DNA of 7,272 bases from Marmoricola sp. GTDB taxonomy: Bacteria > Actinomycetota > Actinomycetes > Propionibacteriales > Nocardioidaceae. The DNA lies in assembly GCA_030151765.1 (NCBI GenBank), contig JASLCW010000394.1, positions 1 through 7,272 of the forward strand. The letters are read 5' to 3'. Below the pieces are notes generated by a model. That model saw nothing but the letters and a program-made list of their open reading frames with translations. It was not told the origin of the DNA and searched no databases. Within the stretch, counting starts at the first letter, position 1, and every line of letters begins with the position of its first letter. Positions 4,827 through 7,272 of this stretch are shown here, one piece after another. The translations under genes were made by a program, and so were the position numbers.

Positions 4827-6535
4827 GTGTGATTCGCGTCGGCAACTGCTCCGGCTTCTACGGCGACCGCCTGTCGGCGATGCGGGAGATGCTCGAAGGC
4901 GGAGAGCTCGACTACCTCACCGGCGACTACCTCGCCGAGCTGACCATGCTGATCCTGGGCAAGGACACCTTCAAGGATCCGAACCTCGGCTATGCGCGCA
5001 CCTATGTGAAGCAGGTCGAGCAGTGCCTCGGCCTCGCCCTCGAGCGCGGTGTGAAGCTGGTCAGCAATGCCGGCGGCCTCAACCCGGCCGCACTCGCCAC
5101 CCGGTTGCGCGAGGTCGCGGCCGGACTCGGGCTGGACGCGAAGATCGCGCACGTCGAGGGGGACGACCTGCGCGGGAAGGTCGCCTTCCCCAGTGAGTAC
5201 GGCGATCCGCTGACCGCCAATGCCTATCTCGGCGGCTTCGGCATCGCGGCTGCTCTCGCCGATGGCGCCGATGTCGTCGTGACCGGACGGGTCACGGATG
5301 CCTCGGTCGTCGTCGGGCCGGCGATCCACGCTTTCGGCTGGTCACCCGCGTCGTACGACGAACTCGCCGGCGCGGTCGTGGCCGGACATGTCATCGAATG
5401 CGGCACCCAGGCCACCGGCGGGAACTTCAGCGGCTTCCTCACGCTGCCGAATCGCCGGCGCCCATTGGGATTCCCGATCGCGGAGATCGCGGCCGACGGG
5501 TCGACCGTGATCACCAAGAATGCCGACACCGGCGGTGCCGTCACCGTCGACACGGTCACCGCGCAGCTGGTCTACGAGATCCAGACGACGCGCTATCTCA
5601 ACCCCGACGTCACCGTCGACCTGTCGTCGATCGCCCTTGCCCAGCAGGGGGATAACCGCGTTTCGATCACCGGCGTCAGCGGCAGCGAGCCGCCCGAGAA
5701 GCTCAAGGTCTGCCTCAACTACCTGGGCGGCTTCCGCAACAGTGCCGAGTTCGTGATCACCGGTCTCGATGCCGAGGCCAAGGTCGACTGGATCAAGCAG
5801 CAGATCGGCGATGCGCTGGCCGCAAATCCGCCCGCTCGGCTGGAGTGGTCGCAGACGGTGCTGCCACCCGCGGACGCGCCCACCGAGGAGGCCGGGTCCG
5901 TGCTGCTGCGGGTCAACGCCTTCGACCCGCAGCCCGACCCGGTGGGCAAGGGGCTGACCGCCCCGATCATCGAGCTGGCGCTCGCGTCGTACCCGGGATT
6001 CGCGGTGACCCGACCGCCGGCATCGGGCACGCCGTACGGCGTCTATCGCCCGGAGTACGTCGATCGCGCGCTGGTGGAGCACACCGTCGTTCATGCCGAC
6101 GGTCGTCGCGAGGTGATCACCGATCCCGCGACCGGTCCGGTGCCCGAGCAGGCGGTTCCGGCGACGAGTGAGCCCGTCTCGGGTCCGACGACCCGACTGC
6201 CGCTGGGCACCTTCGTGCACGCCCGCTCCGGCGACAAGGGCGGCGACGCGAACATCGGCCTGTGGGTGCGCAACGACGAGCCGCACCGGCCGGAGCGTGC
6301 CGCCTGGCTGCTCGCCGAGATCACTCCCGAGCGGATCAGGCAGCTGATGCCCGAGGCCGCCGATCTCGACGTCGAGGTCTACCCGCTGCCCAACCTGGGC
6401 GGTGTCAACGTGTTGGTGCGCGGCGTGCTCGGTGCCGGTGTCGCGGCCACGTCCCGTTTCGATCCGCAGGCCAAGGCGCTCGGCGAGTGGTTGCGCTCGC
6501 GCGTCGTCGACATTCCCGAGGAGCTCATCGCATGA
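4823..6535 (+). CDS. AtuA-family protein (acyclic terpene utilization; DUF1446 plus ferredoxin-fold C-terminal domain)
   Basis: This complete 570-residue protein belongs to the AtuA family, named after a gene of the Pseudomonas citronellol/geraniol degradation cluster. Its biochemical activity is unsettled. The DUF1446 core covers about 4-440: IRVGNCSGFYGDRLSAM (4-20), DYLTGDYLAELTM (30-42), SNAGGLNPAAL (81-91), TGRVTDASVVVGP (154-166) and IECGTQATGGNFSGF (191-205). A Pro/Thr-rich linker (about 438-458) joins the smaller C-terminal domain (about 459-570), with its hallmark HARSGDKGGDANIGLWV (466-482) and LPNLGGVNVLVRGVLG (522-537). In some bacteria these two parts are separate proteins; here they are fused. 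No signal peptide or membrane segment is seen, so it is cytosolic. It overlaps both neighbours by 4 bases. Context with an acyl-CoA dehydrogenase supports terpenoid or methyl-branched acyl-CoA catabolism. Orthology to Pseudomonas atuA is not proven. Confidence 0.93.
   Translation: MSVIRVGNCSGFYGDRLSAMREMLEGGELDYLTGDYLAELTMLILGKDTFKDPNLGYARTYVKQVEQCLGLALERGVKLVSNAGGLNPAALATRLREVAAGLGLDAKIAHVEGDDLRGKVAFPSEYGDPLTANAYLGGFGIAAALADGADVVVTGRVTDASVVVGPAIHAFGWSPASYDELAGAVVAGHVIECGTQATGGNFSGFLTLPNRRRPLGFPIAEIAADGSTVITKNADTGGAVTVDTVTAQLVYEIQTTRYLNPDVTVDLSSIALAQQGDNRVSITGVSGSEPPEKLKVCLNYLGGFRNSAEFVITGLDAEAKVDWIKQQIGDALAANPPARLEWSQTVLPPADAPTEEAGSVLLRVNAFDPQPDPVGKGLTAPIIELALASYPGFAVTRPPASGTPYGVYRPEYVDRALVEHTVVHADGRREVITDPATGPVPEQAVPATSEPVSGPTTRLPLGTFVHARSGDKGGDANIGLWVRNDEPHRPERAAWLLAEITPERIRQLMPEAADLDVEVYPLPNLGGVNVLVRGVLGAGVAATSRFDPQAKALGEWLRSRVVDIPEELIA
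6518..6523 (+). promoter_or_regulatory. Ribosome binding site of the second acyl-CoA dehydrogenase gene
   Basis: GAGGAG lies 8 bases before the ATG at 6532, within the codons for the last residues (EEL) of the AtuA-family protein. The 9-mer GAGGAGCTC and its distance to the ATGA overlap are the same as at the TetR junction. Confidence 0.7.
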
Positions 6536-7272
6536 CGTCCTTCAACCACGGCTGGACCGAGGAGCAGCTGGCGCTGAAGAACTCGGCGATCGAGTTCACC
6601 AGACGCGAGGTGACGCCGTACCTCGACCAGTGGGAGCGCGACGGCGAATTGCCCCGCGAACTTCAGAAGAAGCTTGCTGCCGCCGGCCTGTTGGGCGTCG
6701 GTGTCGCCGAGGAGGTCGGTGGCGACGGTGGTTCGCTGATCGACATCTGTGCCGCCCAGGAGGGCTTCATGGAGGCCGGCTGGTCCGGTGGTGCGATGGC
6801 CTCGGCCTTCACGCACGGCATCGCGATCCCGCACATCATCCAGAACGGCTCGGCCGAACTGATCGACACGTGGGTGCGGCCGACGCTGGCCGGCGACCTG
6901 ATCGGTTCGATGGCGGTCACCGAGCCGGGCACCGGCTCGGATGTTGCGAGCATCACCACGAAGGCGGTGCGCGACGGCGATCACTGGGTGATCAACGGCG
7001 CCAAGACCTTCATCACCTCCAGTGTGCGTGGCGACTTCGTGACGACCGCCGTACGCACGGGCGAGGCGGGCGCCCACGGCATCTCGATGATCGTGGTGCC
7101 CAAGGGCACGCCGGGATTCACCGTCTCGCGCAAGCTGGACAAGATGGGTTGGCTCGCCTCTGACACCGGAGAGCTGTCGTACGTCGATGTCCGGGTTCCG
7201 CTCGGCAATCTCGTCGGCCAGGAGAACCACGGCTTCTACTACATCGCGCAGAACTTCGTCACCGAGCGGATC
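6532..7272 (+). CDS. Acyl-CoA dehydrogenase, N-terminal two thirds (partial, cut by right edge)
   Basis: The frame stays open from the ATG to the last base (247 codons, no stop). The N-terminal helical domain starts WTEEQLALKNSAIEFTRREV (8-27), with LAAAGLLGVGVAEEVGGDGG (48-67). The family signature AVTEPGTGSD is at 128-137. FAD/substrate-contact blocks NGAKTFITSS (155-164) and KLDKMGWLASDTGELSYVDVRVP (201-223) follow, as in isovaleryl-CoA and related short/branched-chain dehydrogenases. The expected full length is near 380-390 residues; the catalytic base and C-terminal domain lie outside. The start is fixed by an ATGA overlap with the AtuA-family stop and by a GAGGAG site. By position it could play the part of AtuD (citronellyl-CoA dehydrogenase) or act on another branched acyl-CoA; the substrate is not readable here. 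It differs clearly from the left-edge paralogue (AVTEPGTGSD against CLSEPHAGSD). Confidence 0.95.
   Translation, partial: MTSFNHGWTEEQLALKNSAIEFTRREVTPYLDQWERDGELPRELQKKLAAAGLLGVGVAEEVGGDGGSLIDICAAQEGFMEAGWSGGAMASAFTHGIAIPHIIQNGSAELIDTWVRPTLAGDLIGSMAVTEPGTGSDVASITTKAVRDGDHWVINGAKTFITSSVRGDFVTTAVRTGEAGAHGISMIVVPKGTPGFTVSRKLDKMGWLASDTGELSYVDVRVPLGNLVGQENHGFYYIAQNFVTERI

Noticed and set aside
5342..6286. Minus-strand ORF (314 codons) within the AtuA-family gene
   Set aside because: Shadow frame of a well-conserved gene with no family motifs.
6379..7230. Minus-strand ORF (283 codons) opposite the AtuA C-terminus and the right-edge dehydrogenase
   Set aside because: It crosses the junction of two confirmed plus-strand genes and shows no recognisable domain.

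Overview
The window is GC-rich DNA with GTG starts, strong GGAG-type ribosome binding sites and tightly overlapping operon genes. Its gene content (a TIGR03084/mycothiol-dependent maleylpyruvate isomerase-fold protein, a secreted S53 peptidase, a proline-rich RDD membrane protein and two acyl-CoA dehydrogenases) points to a chromosomal segment of a high-GC actinobacterium. Nocardioides-like or related groups would fit, but the genus cannot be fixed from this sequence. No RNA genes, CRISPR arrays, insertion sequences or phage genes were found.

Left part (1-3304), all on the minus strand. Reading leftward there is an RDD-family membrane protein (2669-3304), a secreted pro-kumamolisin/sedolisin-type S53 serine-carboxyl peptidase (636-2573), and the N-terminal half of an acyl-CoA dehydrogenase running off the left edge (1-562). 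The 73-base gap between peptidase and dehydrogenase holds a perfect 12-bp-stem hairpin (591-618, probable peptidase terminator) and, next to it, a near-perfect 20-bp palindrome (569-588) just upstream of the dehydrogenase start, which looks like a repressor operator.

Right part (3436-7272), all on the plus strand. A TetR-family regulator, a TIGR03084-like metal-binding protein, a full-length AtuA-family protein (DUF1446 core plus the C-terminal AtuA-like ferredoxin-fold domain) and a second acyl-CoA dehydrogenase (truncated by the right edge) form one operon. Each of the three junctions is a 4-base start/stop overlap (ATGA, GTGA, ATGA). The composition resembles acyclic-terpene or branched-chain acyl-CoA catabolism clusters. 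The carboxylase and hydratase genes that would settle this are expected just beyond the right edge.

The 131-base divergent region between the RDD gene and the TetR gene is the only clear AT-rich island. It contains a TTGACT -35 element embedded in a CAGTC-TT-GACTG inverted repeat, and a second, GC-rich 7-5-7 inverted repeat sits exactly on the proposed TetR start codon. The best leads in the window are this control region and the Atu-like operon. I see no clear evidence for a wholly new system.
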